Shown: in pieces, positions 15,122 through 24,115 of the stretch | Layout of the letters: each line of letters starts with the position of its first letter | Position numbering within the stretch: position 1 is the stretch's first letter | NCBI RefSeq assembly: GCF_014873755.1 | Contig: NZ_JADBEG010000001.1 | Span: forward strand, 5,935,501 to 5,999,500 | Direction: 5' to 3' | DNA: 64,000 bases | DNA from: Amycolatopsis lexingtonensis | Lineage (GTDB): Bacteria; Actinomycetota; Actinomycetes; Mycobacteriales; Pseudonocardiaceae | Position numbers and translations under genes: made by a program | Notes under the pieces: generated by a model | The model's input: only the letters and a program-made list of their open reading frames with translations | Database searches by the model: none | Told to the model about the DNA's origin: nothing

Positions 15122-16305
15122 CCGCCCTGCTCGAAGTGGCGTGGACCGATCCCGTCACCGGGTGCCGCGGGTACCTGGTGATCGACCGGCTCGTGCGGGG
15201 CGTCGCCAGCGGTGGGCTCCGGATGCGCCGCGGCTGCAGCCTCTTCGAAGTCCGCGGCCTGGCCCGGGGCATGACGCTCAAAGAAGGCCTCAACTACGAC
15301 CCCGCCGGCCGCTACATCCCGCTCGGCGGCGCCAAGGGCGGCATCGACTTCGACCCGTACGACGAGCGCGCCCGCGACGTCGTCGCCCGCTACCTGCACG
15401 CCATGCGCCCGCTCATCGAGCAGTACTGGACCATGGGCGAAGACCTCGGGCTGCGCCAGGACGTCATCGACGGCGTCCTCGCCGAGATCGGGCTGCTCAG
15501 CCCCGTCCAGGCCGTCTACCCACTGCTCGAAGACCGCGAAGCGGCGACAGCCCGCCTCGCCGACGCCTTCCGGATCGAGGTCGGCGGGCTGGGGCTGGAC
15601 GAGCTGGTCGGCGGCCTCGGCGTCGCACAGGCCACGCTGACCGGGCTCGAACTGCTCGGCCACACCGGACCGAGCCGTGCCGTCGTCCAGGGGTTCGGGT
15701 CGATGGGCGGGGCCACCGCGCGGTTCCTCGCCGAGGCCGGGCTGCCCGTCGTCGGCGTCTCGGACGTCCGCGGGGTCGTCGCCAACCCCGCCGGGCTCGA
15801 CGTCGAGCACCTGCTGCGGCACCGCGACCGCTTCGGCGGGATCGACCGCGACCACCTCAAGCCCGGCGACGAACTCCTGCCGCCCGAAGCGTGGCTGGAC
15901 GTGCCCGCCGAGGTGCTGGTGCCGGCCGCGATCTCCTACTGCGTCGACGCCGACAACCAGGCCAAGATCGGCGCGAAGCTCATCGTCGAGGCCGCGAACA
16001 TGCCGGTCACCGCGGACGCCGAAGAGCTACTCGCCGCCCGCGGCATCCCGGTGGTCCCGGACTTCGTGGCCAACTCGGCGACCAACTCCTGGTGGTGGTG
16101 GACGCTCTTCGGCGACGTCGGCGCGGACGCCGAGGAGGCCTTCGGGAAGGTCCGCGCCCGGATGCGCGAGCTGGTCACCGCCGTCTTCGAGCTGGCCACC
16201 CTGGACGGCACGAGCCTGCGCGCCGCCGCCTTGCGGCTGTCCGAACGGAATCTCGAAGCCATCCAGGCCCGGTACGGCGAGGGAACGAATCCGCCCGCAA
16301 AGTAG
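15118..16305 (+). CDS. Glu/Leu/Phe/Val dehydrogenase family protein
   Basis: 395 aa; the GTG at 15118 overlaps the TetR stop. It catalyses NAD(P)-dependent oxidative deamination of an amino acid. The glycine-rich substrate loop PLGGAKGGIDFDP (around 78) contains the catalytic Lys region; the Rossmann nucleotide site is VVQGFGSMGGATARFLAEAG (around 185-204). It is shorter than hexameric GDH (about 450) and closer in length to Leu/Phe dehydrogenases. An unusual run of four Trp occurs in ATNSWWWWTLFGDV (around 325). Amino acid specificity cannot be read. Confidence 0.88.
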   Translation: MTALLEVAWTDPVTGCRGYLVIDRLVRGVASGGLRMRRGCSLFEVRGLARGMTLKEGLNYDPAGRYIPLGGAKGGIDFDPYDERARDVVARYLHAMRPLIEQYWTMGEDLGLRQDVIDGVLAEIGLLSPVQAVYPLLEDREAATARLADAFRIEVGGLGLDELVGGLGVAQATLTGLELLGHTGPSRAVVQGFGSMGGATARFLAEAGLPVVGVSDVRGVVANPAGLDVEHLLRHRDRFGGIDRDHLKPGDELLPPEAWLDVPAEVLVPAAISYCVDADNQAKIGAKLIVEAANMPVTADAEELLAARGIPVVPDFVANSATNSWWWWTLFGDVGADAEEAFGKVRARMRELVTAVFELATLDGTSLRAAALRLSERNLEAIQARYGEGTNPPAK

Positions 16306-16316
16306 TTGAGCGTTGT

Positions 16317-17345
16317 ATGAAACTCGGCATCTACAGCTTCGGCGACCGCGCGCCCGACCCGCGGACCGGCGCGCAGCCGTCCGTCGCGCAGACGCTGGCC
16401 AACACCCTCGAGCGGATCAAGCTCGCCGACGAACTGGGCCTCGGCTTCTACGGCCTCGGCGAGCACCACCTCGACCAGTACGCGATCTCGAACCCGGGCA
16501 CCGTCCTGGCCGCCGCGGCGAGCGTCACCAACCAGATCACGCTCAGCTCCGCGGTCACCGTCCTGAGCACCGAGGACCCGGTCCGCCTCTACCAGCAGTT
16601 CACCACCCTCGACCAGCTCAGCCACGGCCGCGCCGAGCTGCTCGCCGGGCGCGGGTCGTTCACCGAATCCTTCCCGCTGTTCGGCAACGACCTCGGCGAC
16701 TACGACGAGCTGTTCGAAGAAAAGCTCGCGCTGCTGCTGCACATCGACCGCGAAGACCCGCTGACCTGGTCGGGCAAGTTCCGCCCGCCGCTGGAGAACG
16801 CGCGGATCCTGCCGCGCCCCTACAACAGAAGGCTGCGCATCTCGGTCGGCACCGGCGGCAACCCCGAGTCGTCGATCCGCGCCGGGCTGCTCGGCCTGCC
16901 CGTGGTGTACGCCGTGATCGGCGGCCGTCCCGAGCGCTTCGCCCCGCTCGTCGACCTCTACCGCCAGGCCGGCGAGGCCGGGGACCACCAGCGCGAAGAC
17001 CTGCACGTGACCATGGGCGCGATCGGCTTCCTCGCGCCGAATTCGCAGGACGCCAAGGAGACGTTCTACCCGTACTGGCTCGAGACGATGAAGTACGGCG
17101 CCCGCGCCCGCGGCTGGGCGGTCCCGACCCGCGCCGAGTACGACCAGTACACCGCCGGCGCCCAGGCGTTGTTCGTCGGCAGCCCGCAGGAGATCGCCGA
17201 GCGGCTGATCGAGGTCGGCAAGCTGACCGGCGCGGACCGCTACGCGATGCAGATGGACTGGTCCGGCGTCCCGCACACCGAGGTCATGAAGGCCATCGAG
17301 CTGCTCGGCACCGAGGTGCTTCCGTTGGTGGAAAAGGAGTTCTAG
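16317..17345 (+). CDS. LLM class flavin-dependent oxidoreductase
   Basis: 342 aa luciferase-like monooxygenase (F420- or FMN-dependent TIM barrel). It carries the N-terminal MKLGIYSFGDRAPDP, GLGEHHLDQYAISNP (around 48) and AELLAGRGSFTESFPLFG segments of the bacterial luciferase family's uncharacterised 'alkane-type' branch. It lies 11 bp after the dehydrogenase, so is third in the TetR operon. Its TAG shares the CTAG tetramer with the stop of the convergent flavoprotein gene. Substrate unknown. Confidence 0.88.
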   Translation: MKLGIYSFGDRAPDPRTGAQPSVAQTLANTLERIKLADELGLGFYGLGEHHLDQYAISNPGTVLAAAASVTNQITLSSAVTVLSTEDPVRLYQQFTTLDQLSHGRAELLAGRGSFTESFPLFGNDLGDYDELFEEKLALLLHIDREDPLTWSGKFRPPLENARILPRPYNRRLRISVGTGGNPESSIRAGLLGLPVVYAVIGGRPERFAPLVDLYRQAGEAGDHQREDLHVTMGAIGFLAPNSQDAKETFYPYWLETMKYGARARGWAVPTRAEYDQYTAGAQALFVGSPQEIAERLIEVGKLTGADRYAMQMDWSGVPHTEVMKAIELLGTEVLPLVEKEF

Positions 17346-19072
17346 ACGTCGTTCGCGGCGATGTAGCCGAACGTCATCGCCGGGCCGATGGTCGAGCCCG
17401 CGCCGGCGTAGCTGTGGCCCATCACCGCGGCGCTCGCGTTGCCGGCCGCGTACAGGCCGGGGATGACCGTGCCGTCCGGGCGCAGCACGCGCGCCCGGGC
17501 GTCGGTGCGCATGCCGCCCTTCGTGCCGAGGTCGCCGGGGACGATCCGCAACGCGTAGAACGGCGGCGCCCACAGCGGCGCGAGGCAGGAGTTGGGCAGC
17601 ACCAGCGGGTCCGTGTAGTAGTGGTCGTACGCGCTCGCGCCGCGGTGGAAGTCACTGTCCACTCCGGACCGAGCCAGACTATTGAAGCGGTCCACAGTGG
17701 ACTTCAGTGCGGCGGACGGCACGCCGATCTTCGCGCCGAGGTCCTGGATGGTCGAGGCCTTGAACACCGCACCGGCCGCGTACCAGGAATCCGGGAACGG
17801 CAGCAGCGGCAGGATGTCGCGGAACAGGTACTTGTTCCGGTAGTTCTGGTCGACGACGAGCCACGCGGGGATGTCCGGCGCGGTCGGGTTCTTGTCGTAC
17901 ATCGTGTGCACGACGTCGCTGTAGGGTGCGGCTTCGTTGACGAACCGCTGCCCGGCCTGGTTGACCAGCAGCCCGCCGGGCAGGGTGCGCTCGGCCAGGC
18001 AGAAGTACGGGTCGCCGGGCACCGGGATGGCCGGGCCCCACCACGCGTCCTCCATCAGGTCGAGCGCGGCGCCGGCGCGCTGCCCGGCCCGGATGCCGTC
18101 GCCGGTGTTCTCCTTCGCGCCGACCGTCCAATCGGTCCCGATCGGCTGGCGCTGGTACTGCGCGCGCATCCCGGCGTTGTGCTCGAACCCGCCCGAGCCG
18201 ACGATCACGCCGCGGCGCGCCCGCACCAGCCCCTGCGGCACCAGAACCCCGGTGACCGCACCGTTTTCGATGTTCAGGTCGACGAGCGGGGTGTTCAGCC
18301 ACACCGGGACGTTCGCCGCGAGCAGCCCGGCCCGCAGCCCGGCGGCGAGGGACTGCCCCATGGTGAGCGGCTTCTGCCCGGCGACCGCGGCGGCCGTGCC
18401 GCGGGCCAGGCAGGCGGCCGCGACCGCCGCGCCCTTGGCGTTGACCGCGGCGAGGTTGAGCCACTTGTAGTCCGCGCTGAACACGACCATCCCGGCGGGC
18501 GTGGCCAGGTAGGGCGGGTTGAGGTGCGCCAGCTCCGCGCCGAGGAGGTTGCCGTCGAACTGGTCCGGCTCGATCGAGCGGCCGTTCGGCAGGCCGCCGG
18601 GGAGCTCCGGGTAGTAGTCGCTGTAGCCGTCCATGAACCGGAACCGCAGCGGACTGTTCGCCAGGACAAAGGAAATCATCGCGGGACCGTTGCGCAGGAA
18701 GGCTTCCTGGCGGGCGGCCGGCACGTCCGGCCCGACGACGGCGGCGAGGTACTGCGCGGCTTTCGCCGGTGTGTCGGGTACTCCCGCGGCGAGCAGCACC
18801 GGGTTGTTCGGGATCCAGATCCCCGCGCCGGAGCGGGCCGCGGAGCCGCCGAACGTCGGTGCCTTCTCGACCACGACGACGCTCAGCCCGCGCTTGGCCG
18901 CCGTCAACGCGGCGGTCATGCCCGCCGCCCCGGACCCGACCACGACGACGTCGTACTCGCCCACCTGCGCCGCGCTCGCGGCGGACGGCGCGGCCAGCGC
19001 GGACGTCGCCGCGAGGCCCACGCCCGCCGCGGTGCCGCGCAGGATCTGGCGGCGGGTCAGGTCGGCATCCAT
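17342..19072 (-). CDS. Tat-exported FAD-dependent oxidoreductase (3-ketosteroid dehydrogenase-like)
   Basis: 576 aa. The N-terminus TRRQILRGTAAGVGLAATSA is a twin-arginine signal. The FAD-binding motif follows directly (YDVVVVGSGAAGMTAALTA, around 40), then EKAPTFGGSAARSGAGIWIP. The C-terminus has FYALRIVPGDLGTKGGMRTD and a GLYAAGNASAAVMGHSYAGAG-type segment, as in KstD/fumarate-reductase flavoproteins. KstD enzymes introduce a C1-C2 double bond in 3-ketosteroids. A Tat-secreted member is notable since most are cytosolic. No other steroid genes are nearby, so the substrate is open. Confidence 0.85.
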   Translation of the reverse strand: MDADLTRRQILRGTAAGVGLAATSALAAPSAASAAQVGEYDVVVVGSGAAGMTAALTAAKRGLSVVVVEKAPTFGGSAARSGAGIWIPNNPVLLAAGVPDTPAKAAQYLAAVVGPDVPAARQEAFLRNGPAMISFVLANSPLRFRFMDGYSDYYPELPGGLPNGRSIEPDQFDGNLLGAELAHLNPPYLATPAGMVVFSADYKWLNLAAVNAKGAAVAAACLARGTAAAVAGQKPLTMGQSLAAGLRAGLLAANVPVWLNTPLVDLNIENGAVTGVLVPQGLVRARRGVIVGSGGFEHNAGMRAQYQRQPIGTDWTVGAKENTGDGIRAGQRAGAALDLMEDAWWGPAIPVPGDPYFCLAERTLPGGLLVNQAGQRFVNEAAPYSDVVHTMYDKNPTAPDIPAWLVVDQNYRNKYLFRDILPLLPFPDSWYAAGAVFKASTIQDLGAKIGVPSAALKSTVDRFNSLARSGVDSDFHRGASAYDHYYTDPLVLPNSCLAPLWAPPFYALRIVPGDLGTKGGMRTDARARVLRPDGTVIPGLYAAGNASAAVMGHSYAGAGSTIGPAMTFGYIAANDV

Positions 19073-19220
19073 GGCGCACTCCTCGCTCGCGGAACGGCGA
19101 AGGTCATCGTGTCGGCACCACCCCGAAACTGGAACAGGTTCTACCCGCTTGGAGCAGCCGTGGACGTCGGCGTTGCGCCGGTGGCCTCAACCCATGACGA
19201 CATTCGCCGCACACCGGAGC

Positions 19221-19271
19221 GAAGTTGACGACATCCTCAACTTCCGACTAACTTGAGAGCAATCTCAAGTT
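19221..19271 (+). promoter_or_regulatory. Promoter with two perfect palindromes upstream of SDR
   Basis: First repeat: GAAGTTGA (19221-19228) / TCAACTTC (19237-19244). Second: AACTTGAGA (19250-19258) / TCTCAAGTT (19263-19271), perfect 9-bp arms around GCAA. A plausible promoter TTGACG (19225) - 18 bp - TAACTT (19249) is overlapped by both, so binding there would block RNA polymerase. The regulator gene is not adjacent. Confidence 0.65.
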
Positions 19272-19290
19272 ATTCCACGAGGAGGTTCCC

Positions 19291-20004
19291 TTGCCCAAAG
19301 TGATCGCCGTCCTGGGCGTCGGCCCCGGGCTCGGCCTGTCGATCGCCCGCCGCTTCGGCCGCGAAGGCTTTACGACGGCGCTGGTTTCCCGCACCGCCAC
19401 CCGGCACGACGCCTATCGCGAGGCCCTGACCGGGATCCCCGCGCACACCTATACCGCCGACGTCACCGACGAAACCCAGCTCCGCGACGTCCTCGCCCGG
19501 ATCACCACGGACACCGGCGAAATCGACACGGTGTACTTCGGCCCGGCCGACGCGACCGGCGGCCCGGGCATCAAGCCGCTCACCGAAGCGGGCCCCGACG
19601 ACCTGCGCACGCCGTTCGAGAACTTCATGCTCCCGGCCGCGAACCTAGTCAAAGCGGCACTGCCGCCGATGCTGACCCGCGGCTCGGGCGCCCTGCTCTT
19701 CGCCGGTGGTCTCAGCGGCAAGCACCCGATGCCGATGCTCGGCACCCTCGCCCCGGCGTCGGCGGCGCTGCGCATGTACGTCCTGACGCTGCACGCGGCC
19801 CTGCGCGAGAAAGGCGTCTACGCCGGCATCCTCACCATCGGCGGCCTCATCGAGCGCGGCGACATCCACCGCGTGTTCACGTCGCAGGACCACGGGTTCA
19901 CCGCCGGAACGCTGAACCCGGACGACATCGCCGACGAGGCGTGGTCGTTGTACGTCGAGCGCGACACGGCGGAGGCGGAGTTCAACGCGATGGCCGCGGT
20001 CTAG
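19291..20004 (+). CDS. SDR-fold oxidoreductase lacking the Tyr/Lys pair
   Basis: 237 aa; the TTG start at 19291 is set by a GAGGAGG six bases upstream. N-terminal VIAVLGVGPGLGLSIARRFG is a Rossmann dinucleotide motif (GxGPGLG). The usual Ser is placed at GGLSGKHP, but the YxxxK position reads ASAALRMYVLTLHAAL with no Tyr/Lys in register, so classical hydride-transfer chemistry is doubtful. Controlled by the twin palindromes immediately upstream. It could be a binding or regulatory NAD(P) protein. Confidence 0.82.
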   Translation: MPKVIAVLGVGPGLGLSIARRFGREGFTTALVSRTATRHDAYREALTGIPAHTYTADVTDETQLRDVLARITTDTGEIDTVYFGPADATGGPGIKPLTEAGPDDLRTPFENFMLPAANLVKAALPPMLTRGSGALLFAGGLSGKHPMPMLGTLAPASAALRMYVLTLHAALREKGVYAGILTIGGLIERGDIHRVFTSQDHGFTAGTLNPDDIADEAWSLYVERDTAEAEFNAMAAV

Positions 20005-20035
20005 TGAACGCACCAGCGGCCGCGCGGCTTTCACC

Positions 20036-20532
20036 ATGCGGATGTACGGCGAGCACGGCGCCGTGCACCACATGGACGTCGTGTTCGAGCGGTCGCGTTC
20101 TGGCCGGAAGCGGACTTCGGCGCGACGACGCCGAAGTTCCGGCTCCCGTTCGGCAAGGCGAACGAGCGCGACCAGGCGCGGCCCCCGGACGCCCGCCGCC
20201 TGATCGATCTGGCCTGGCTGCACGCCCTGCACGCGCGGTCGAGCCTCGCGCGCGGCCGCGGCTGGCAGGCCGAGTACATGGTCGGCCGGGTCCGGGAGCA
20301 CACGCTCGCCCTCGCCTGCCTGCGGCACGGCTTGCCCGCCGTCGAAGGGCGGGGGCTCGACCGGCTGCCCGCCGTCGTCACGCGGCCGTTCGAAGCCACC
20401 CTCGCCGGCGGTCTCGCCGACGTCGGCCGGGCCTTTCAGGCCGTCACCGAGCTGTTCGTCGGCGAGATCGAGCAGGTCGACGCGGACCTGGCGCGCCGCA
20501 TCGGCCCGCTGCTGCGCGCCCTCGTTCCCTAA
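20036..20532 (+). pseudogene. Truncated nucleotidyltransferase-like gene
   Basis: The frame ending at TAA 20530-20532 reads FWPEADFGATTPKFRLPFG, ARSSLARGRGWQAEYMVG and LALACLRHGLPAVEGRG, resembling the C-terminal part of aminoglycoside-type nucleotidyltransferases. The apparent continuation MYGEHGAVHHMDVVFE lies in another frame (from about 20036), so a frameshift near 20095 separates it, and the N-terminal catalytic GS motif is missing. The stop overlaps the GH4 stop by a few bases on the opposite strand. Without it, 20005-20528 would be empty. Confidence 0.6.
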
Positions 20533-21812
20533 GCCAGGTAAGAAAGTTCCGGGTGCGCGGCGGCGTACGCGTCGAGCAGCCGCCGCGCCACCGAAACCGA
20601 GTCGATCAGCGGGTGCAGCGCGAACGCCCGCAGCGCCGCCTCGCGCGAACCCGTCGTCGCCGCTTCGATCGTCGCCCGCTCGACGGCCTTGATCGCGGTC
20701 ACCAGGCCGAGTGCGTGGCCGGGCAGCGGCGAGACCGCGAGCGGGCGCGCCCCGTTCGCGTCGACGACGCACGGCACCTCGACGACCGCGTCCGGCGGCA
20801 CGTCCGGCAACGCGGATCCGTTGCGCACGTTGAGGATCAGGTTCGTGCGTTCCCCGAAAGCGATAGCGCGCATCAGCGCCAGCGCGACGTTTTCGTATCC
20901 GCCGCCTTCGAGATCGTCACGCTCCCCCTCGCGCGTTTCGGCCATATACGTCGCTTCCCGCTCCAAGCGCGTGCGATCCCACGCCGCCAGCGAAGGTTCG
21001 GCGTAGAAATCCCGTTGCTGCTCCAGGAGAAGCGCACCCCGCGAGGCCGACGACGACGCCGCCTCCCGCGCGAAGTAGTAATAGTGCAGGTATTCGTTCG
21101 GCACGGCGCCCAAAGCACGCAGCCAGGAAGCGCCGAAGAGCTTCCCCTCCTCGAACGACTCCAGCGCCCCGGGGTCGGCGAGCAGCCGTGGCAGGACGTC
21201 TTCGCCGCCGACGCGGACCGCGCGCAGCCAGCCCAGGTGGTTGAGGCCTGCGTAGTCGAACCACGCCGTCGCCGGGTCGATGCCGAGCGCGCCTGCGACG
21301 CGGCGGCACAGTCCCACCGGCGAGTCGCAGATGCCGAGCACCCGGCCGCCGAGGTGCGCGGCCATCGCTTCGGTGACCATCCCGGCCGGGTTCGTGAAGT
21401 TGATGACCCACGCGCGGGGCGCCAGCTCGCCGATCAGCCGCGCCAGCTCGACCGCGACCGGGATCGTCCGCAGGCCGTACGCGATCCCGCCCGCGCCGAC
21501 GGTTTCCTGGCCCAGCACGCCTTCCGCGTGCGCGAGCTGCTCGTCCAGCCGGCGCCCGCGCAGGCCGCCGACCCGGATGGCGGAGAACACGAAGTCCACA
21601 TCGGACAGTGCGTCGGCGAGGTCCGTCGCCACGCGCACCCGCGGCGCGCCGGCCACCCCGGCGGCCTGTTCGGCGAGGACCCGTTCGATCGCGGCGAGCC
21701 GTCCGGCGTCGACGTCGTGCAGCACCAGGTCCGTGACGCCGCCGTCGCGCAGCAGCGCGCCGTGCACCAGCGGCACGCGGAACCCGCCACCGCCGAGGAT
21801 GGCCAGCTTCAC
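20529..21812 (-). CDS. Family 4 glycoside hydrolase (6-phospho-beta-glucosidase type)
   Basis: 427 aa; the GTG start overlaps the DeoR stop (GTGA, 21809-21812). GH4 enzymes use NAD and a divalent metal to cleave phosphorylated glycosides by a redox-elimination route. Visible features: NAD site KLAILGGGGFRVPLVHGAL, NFTNPAGMVTEA (around 140), metal-binding Cys in GICDSPVGLC (around 170) and His in GLNHLGW (around 198). No PTS or sugar transporter gene is beside it; the adjacent PfkB kinase may supply a phosphorylated sugar (inference). Confidence 0.92.
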   Translation of the reverse strand: MKLAILGGGGFRVPLVHGALLRDGGVTDLVLHDVDAGRLAAIERVLAEQAAGVAGAPRVRVATDLADALSDVDFVFSAIRVGGLRGRRLDEQLAHAEGVLGQETVGAGGIAYGLRTIPVAVELARLIGELAPRAWVINFTNPAGMVTEAMAAHLGGRVLGICDSPVGLCRRVAGALGIDPATAWFDYAGLNHLGWLRAVRVGGEDVLPRLLADPGALESFEEGKLFGASWLRALGAVPNEYLHYYYFAREAASSSASRGALLLEQQRDFYAEPSLAAWDRTRLEREATYMAETREGERDDLEGGGYENVALALMRAIAFGERTNLILNVRNGSALPDVPPDAVVEVPCVVDANGARPLAVSPLPGHALGLVTAIKAVERATIEAATTGSREAALRAFALHPLIDSVSVARRLLDAYAAAHPELSYLA

Positions 21813-22555
21813 CGCAGCACCTCCACCCCGGCGCCGGCCAGCGCGGCGCAGGTCGGTTCGTCGGCCCCGGCGCTGGTGACGACGACGTCGAGCGCGTCCG
21901 GTCCGCAGACCTTCGCCAGCCCGGTCCCGGGGAACTTGCCTGCGTCGGCGAGCAGCACCACCCGGTCCGCCGCGGCCACCATCGCCCGCTTCAGCGGCAC
22001 TTCGACGACCGTCGAGTCCATCACGTGGCCGTCGCCGCGGACCCCGCTCGCGCCGAGGAAAACAGTGCCGGCGCGCACCTGGCGCAGCGCGTCCTCGGTC
22101 AGGAACCCCACCATCGAGTGCTGCCCGCGCCGGACGACGCCGCCGAGCAGGACGAGTTCGACGTCGGCGGCGTCCTTCAGCTCTTCGTAGACGGCGAGGC
22201 TGCTGGTGATCACCGTCAGCGCGCGGTCGCGCAGGTGCCGCGCCAGCCGGTGCGCGGTGGTGCCGACGTCGAGGAGCACGGTGTCGCCGTCGGCGACGAG
22301 CGCGGCCGCGCGCCGGGCCACGGCTTCCTTTTCGTCGGCGTGCTCGGCCACGGGCGCGAACGGCTCGCCGTCGCCGGCCGCCGCCATGGCGCCGCCGTGG
22401 ACCCGGGTCAGCCGGCCTTCGCGGTCGAGCCGCACCAGATCCCGGCGCACGGTGGCCTGGCTGACGCCGAGCCGCTCGGCCAGCACGCCGACCGGCGCCG
22501 GCCCCTCCGCGCGGAGGGCCCGCAGGATCAGCTCGTGGCGACGCTGGGGCAGCAT
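21809..22555 (-). CDS. DeoR family sugar-locus repressor
   Basis: 248 aa; ATG at 22555. N-terminal winged helix (RRHELILRALRAEGPAPVGV, then LGVSQATVRRDLVRLDREGR) and the C-terminal sensor with DGDTVLLDVGTTAHRLARHL and LADAGKFPGTGLAKVC, the sugar-phosphate-binding DeoRC fold. It is the first gene of the DeoR-GH4 operon and divergent from the PfkB kinase, so probably controls both directions in response to a sugar phosphate. Confidence 0.93.
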   Translation of the reverse strand: MLPQRRHELILRALRAEGPAPVGVLAERLGVSQATVRRDLVRLDREGRLTRVHGGAMAAAGDGEPFAPVAEHADEKEAVARRAAALVADGDTVLLDVGTTAHRLARHLRDRALTVITSSLAVYEELKDAADVELVLLGGVVRRGQHSMVGFLTEDALRQVRAGTVFLGASGVRGDGHVMDSTVVEVPLKRAMVAAADRVVLLADAGKFPGTGLAKVCGPDALDVVVTSAGADEPTCAALAGAGVEVLR

Positions 22556-22675
22556 CCGGCGACCATAGCAGTCAACATTGCTCAGTTTCCGGTCAAGAAT
22601 GCGCAGATCTTGCGGATCCTGCGTGGTTGACGCACTCTCGTGCGCACAGTTGCGCGACTTTTCGTGGAGGCGCCC

Positions 22676-23701
22676 GTGCCGGTTGAGCCTGTACCCGAAA
22701 CCGATGTCTTCCTGTCCGGCCCGCTGTTCTTCGACCTGGTGTTCACCGGGCTCGAACAACCGCCGGCGCCGGGCCAGGAGGTGTGGACGGGCGGCATGGG
22801 CTCCGGGCCGGGCGGGATCGCGAACTTCGCCGTCGCGCTGAGCCGCCTCGGCCTGCGGACGTCGCTGGCGGCCGCGTTCGGCACCGACGTCTACGGGCGC
22901 TACTGCTGGGACGTCCTTTCGCGGCAGGAGCACATCGACCTGTCCCGCTCGCGGCGGTTCCCGGAGTGGCACTCCCCCGTCACGGTCTCCCTCGCCTACG
23001 CCGGCGACCGCGCGATGATCACCCACGGCCACGCGCCGCCCGTCCCGGTCGCGGAGCTGGCCGGCTCGCCGCCGCGGAGCCGCGCGACGGTCGCGCACAT
23101 CGGCCTCGACACCGCGGAGTGGGTCCACACCGCGCACCAGGCCGGCAGCCTGGTCTTCGCCGACGTCGGCTGGGACCCGTCCGAGGCCTGGTCGGCCGCG
23201 TTGCTCGACCAGCTCGGGTGCTGCCACGCGTTCCTGCCGAACGACGTCGAAGCGATGGCCTACACCCGCACGGACACCCCGGAAGCGGCGCTGGCGAAGC
23301 TCGCGGACCTGGTCCCGGTCGCGGTGATCACCCGCGGCGGCGACGGGGTGCTGGCGGTCGACGGCACGACGGGCGAAACGGCGGCCGTCTCGGCCCTGCC
23401 GGTCGACGTCCTCGACGCGACGGGCGCGGGCGACGTCTTCGGGGCGGGCTTCCTCGCCGCGACGCTGACCGGCTGGCCGCTCGCGGAGCGCCTCCGCTTC
23501 GCGTGCTTGACGGCGAGCTTGTCGGTCCAGCACTTCGGCGGCGCGCTCGCCGCCCCCGGCTGGCACGAGATCGCCGAGTGGCACGCGCGCACCCGCCGCC
23601 CGGACTACGGGTTCCTGGACGAAGTCCTGCCGTCGGAGACGGTGGCGGGCATCCGCCGCGGCCCGGTCACGCTCGGGTTCGGCGACGACAGCTGGCGCTA
23701 G
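22676..23701 (+). CDS. PfkB family carbohydrate kinase
   Basis: 341 aa from GTG 22676, chosen for the GTGGAGG five bases upstream; an in-frame GTG at 22640 is possible. Ribokinase fold: GGMGSGPGGIANFAVALSRL (around 35) and the C-terminal anion hole with catalytic base DATGAGDVFGAGFLAA (around 240). It transfers phosphate from ATP to a sugar or nucleoside. The divergent DeoR-GH4 pair suggests a sugar feeding the same pathway. Its TAG shares CTAG with the convergent VOC gene stop. Confidence 0.9.
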   Translation: MPVEPVPETDVFLSGPLFFDLVFTGLEQPPAPGQEVWTGGMGSGPGGIANFAVALSRLGLRTSLAAAFGTDVYGRYCWDVLSRQEHIDLSRSRRFPEWHSPVTVSLAYAGDRAMITHGHAPPVPVAELAGSPPRSRATVAHIGLDTAEWVHTAHQAGSLVFADVGWDPSEAWSAALLDQLGCCHAFLPNDVEAMAYTRTDTPEAALAKLADLVPVAVITRGGDGVLAVDGTTGETAAVSALPVDVLDATGAGDVFGAGFLAATLTGWPLAERLRFACLTASLSVQHFGGALAAPGWHEIAEWHARTRRPDYGFLDEVLPSETVAGIRRGPVTLGFGDDSWR

Positions 23702-24105
23702 CGGCGGGACGAGATCTGCTGGACCGCCCAGGAATTGCCGTCCGGGTCGGCGAAGAAGACGAAGCCCACGTTGTCCAGGTCAGCCTTGCCGTCCCACGGG
23801 CCCGCGCCGACGACCTGGATGTCACCCACGTCGACCCCGCGTTCCCGCAGTTCCGCGTGCGCCTTCGGCAGGTCCTTGACCACGAGTTGCAGGCCCTTCA
23901 TCGACCCCGGCGGCATGTCCGGCACCGCGCCTTTGCCGATCACCACCGAGCAGCCCGAGCCCGGCGGGGTCAGCTGGACGATCCGCACGCCCGGGGCGGG
24001 CGCGACGTCGTGGTCGAGGGTGAACCCGAGCTGATCGGCGTAGAAGGCCTTGGCGCGGTCGATGTCGGACACCGGGACCACGACCACTTCGAGCGTCCAT
24101 TCCAT
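23698..24105 (-). CDS. VOC (glyoxalase/bleomycin-resistance) family protein
   Basis: 135 aa, a single two-module VOC chain: VVVVPVSDIDRAKAFYADQL at the start and a C-terminal DNVGFVFFADPDGNSWAVQQ, with the conserved Glu position replaced by other residues, so metal binding is uncertain. It lies 10 bp after the CGNR regulator gene and is probably co-transcribed with it. Members include dioxygenases, isomerases and antibiotic-binding proteins; no specific activity can be given. Confidence 0.88.
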   Translation of the reverse strand: MEWTLEVVVVPVSDIDRAKAFYADQLGFTLDHDVAPAPGVRIVQLTPPGSGCSVVIGKGAVPDMPPGSMKGLQLVVKDLPKAHAELRERGVDVGDIQVVGAGPWDGKADLDNVGFVFFADPDGNSWAVQQISSRR

Positions 24106-24115
24106 GGGCGCGACG

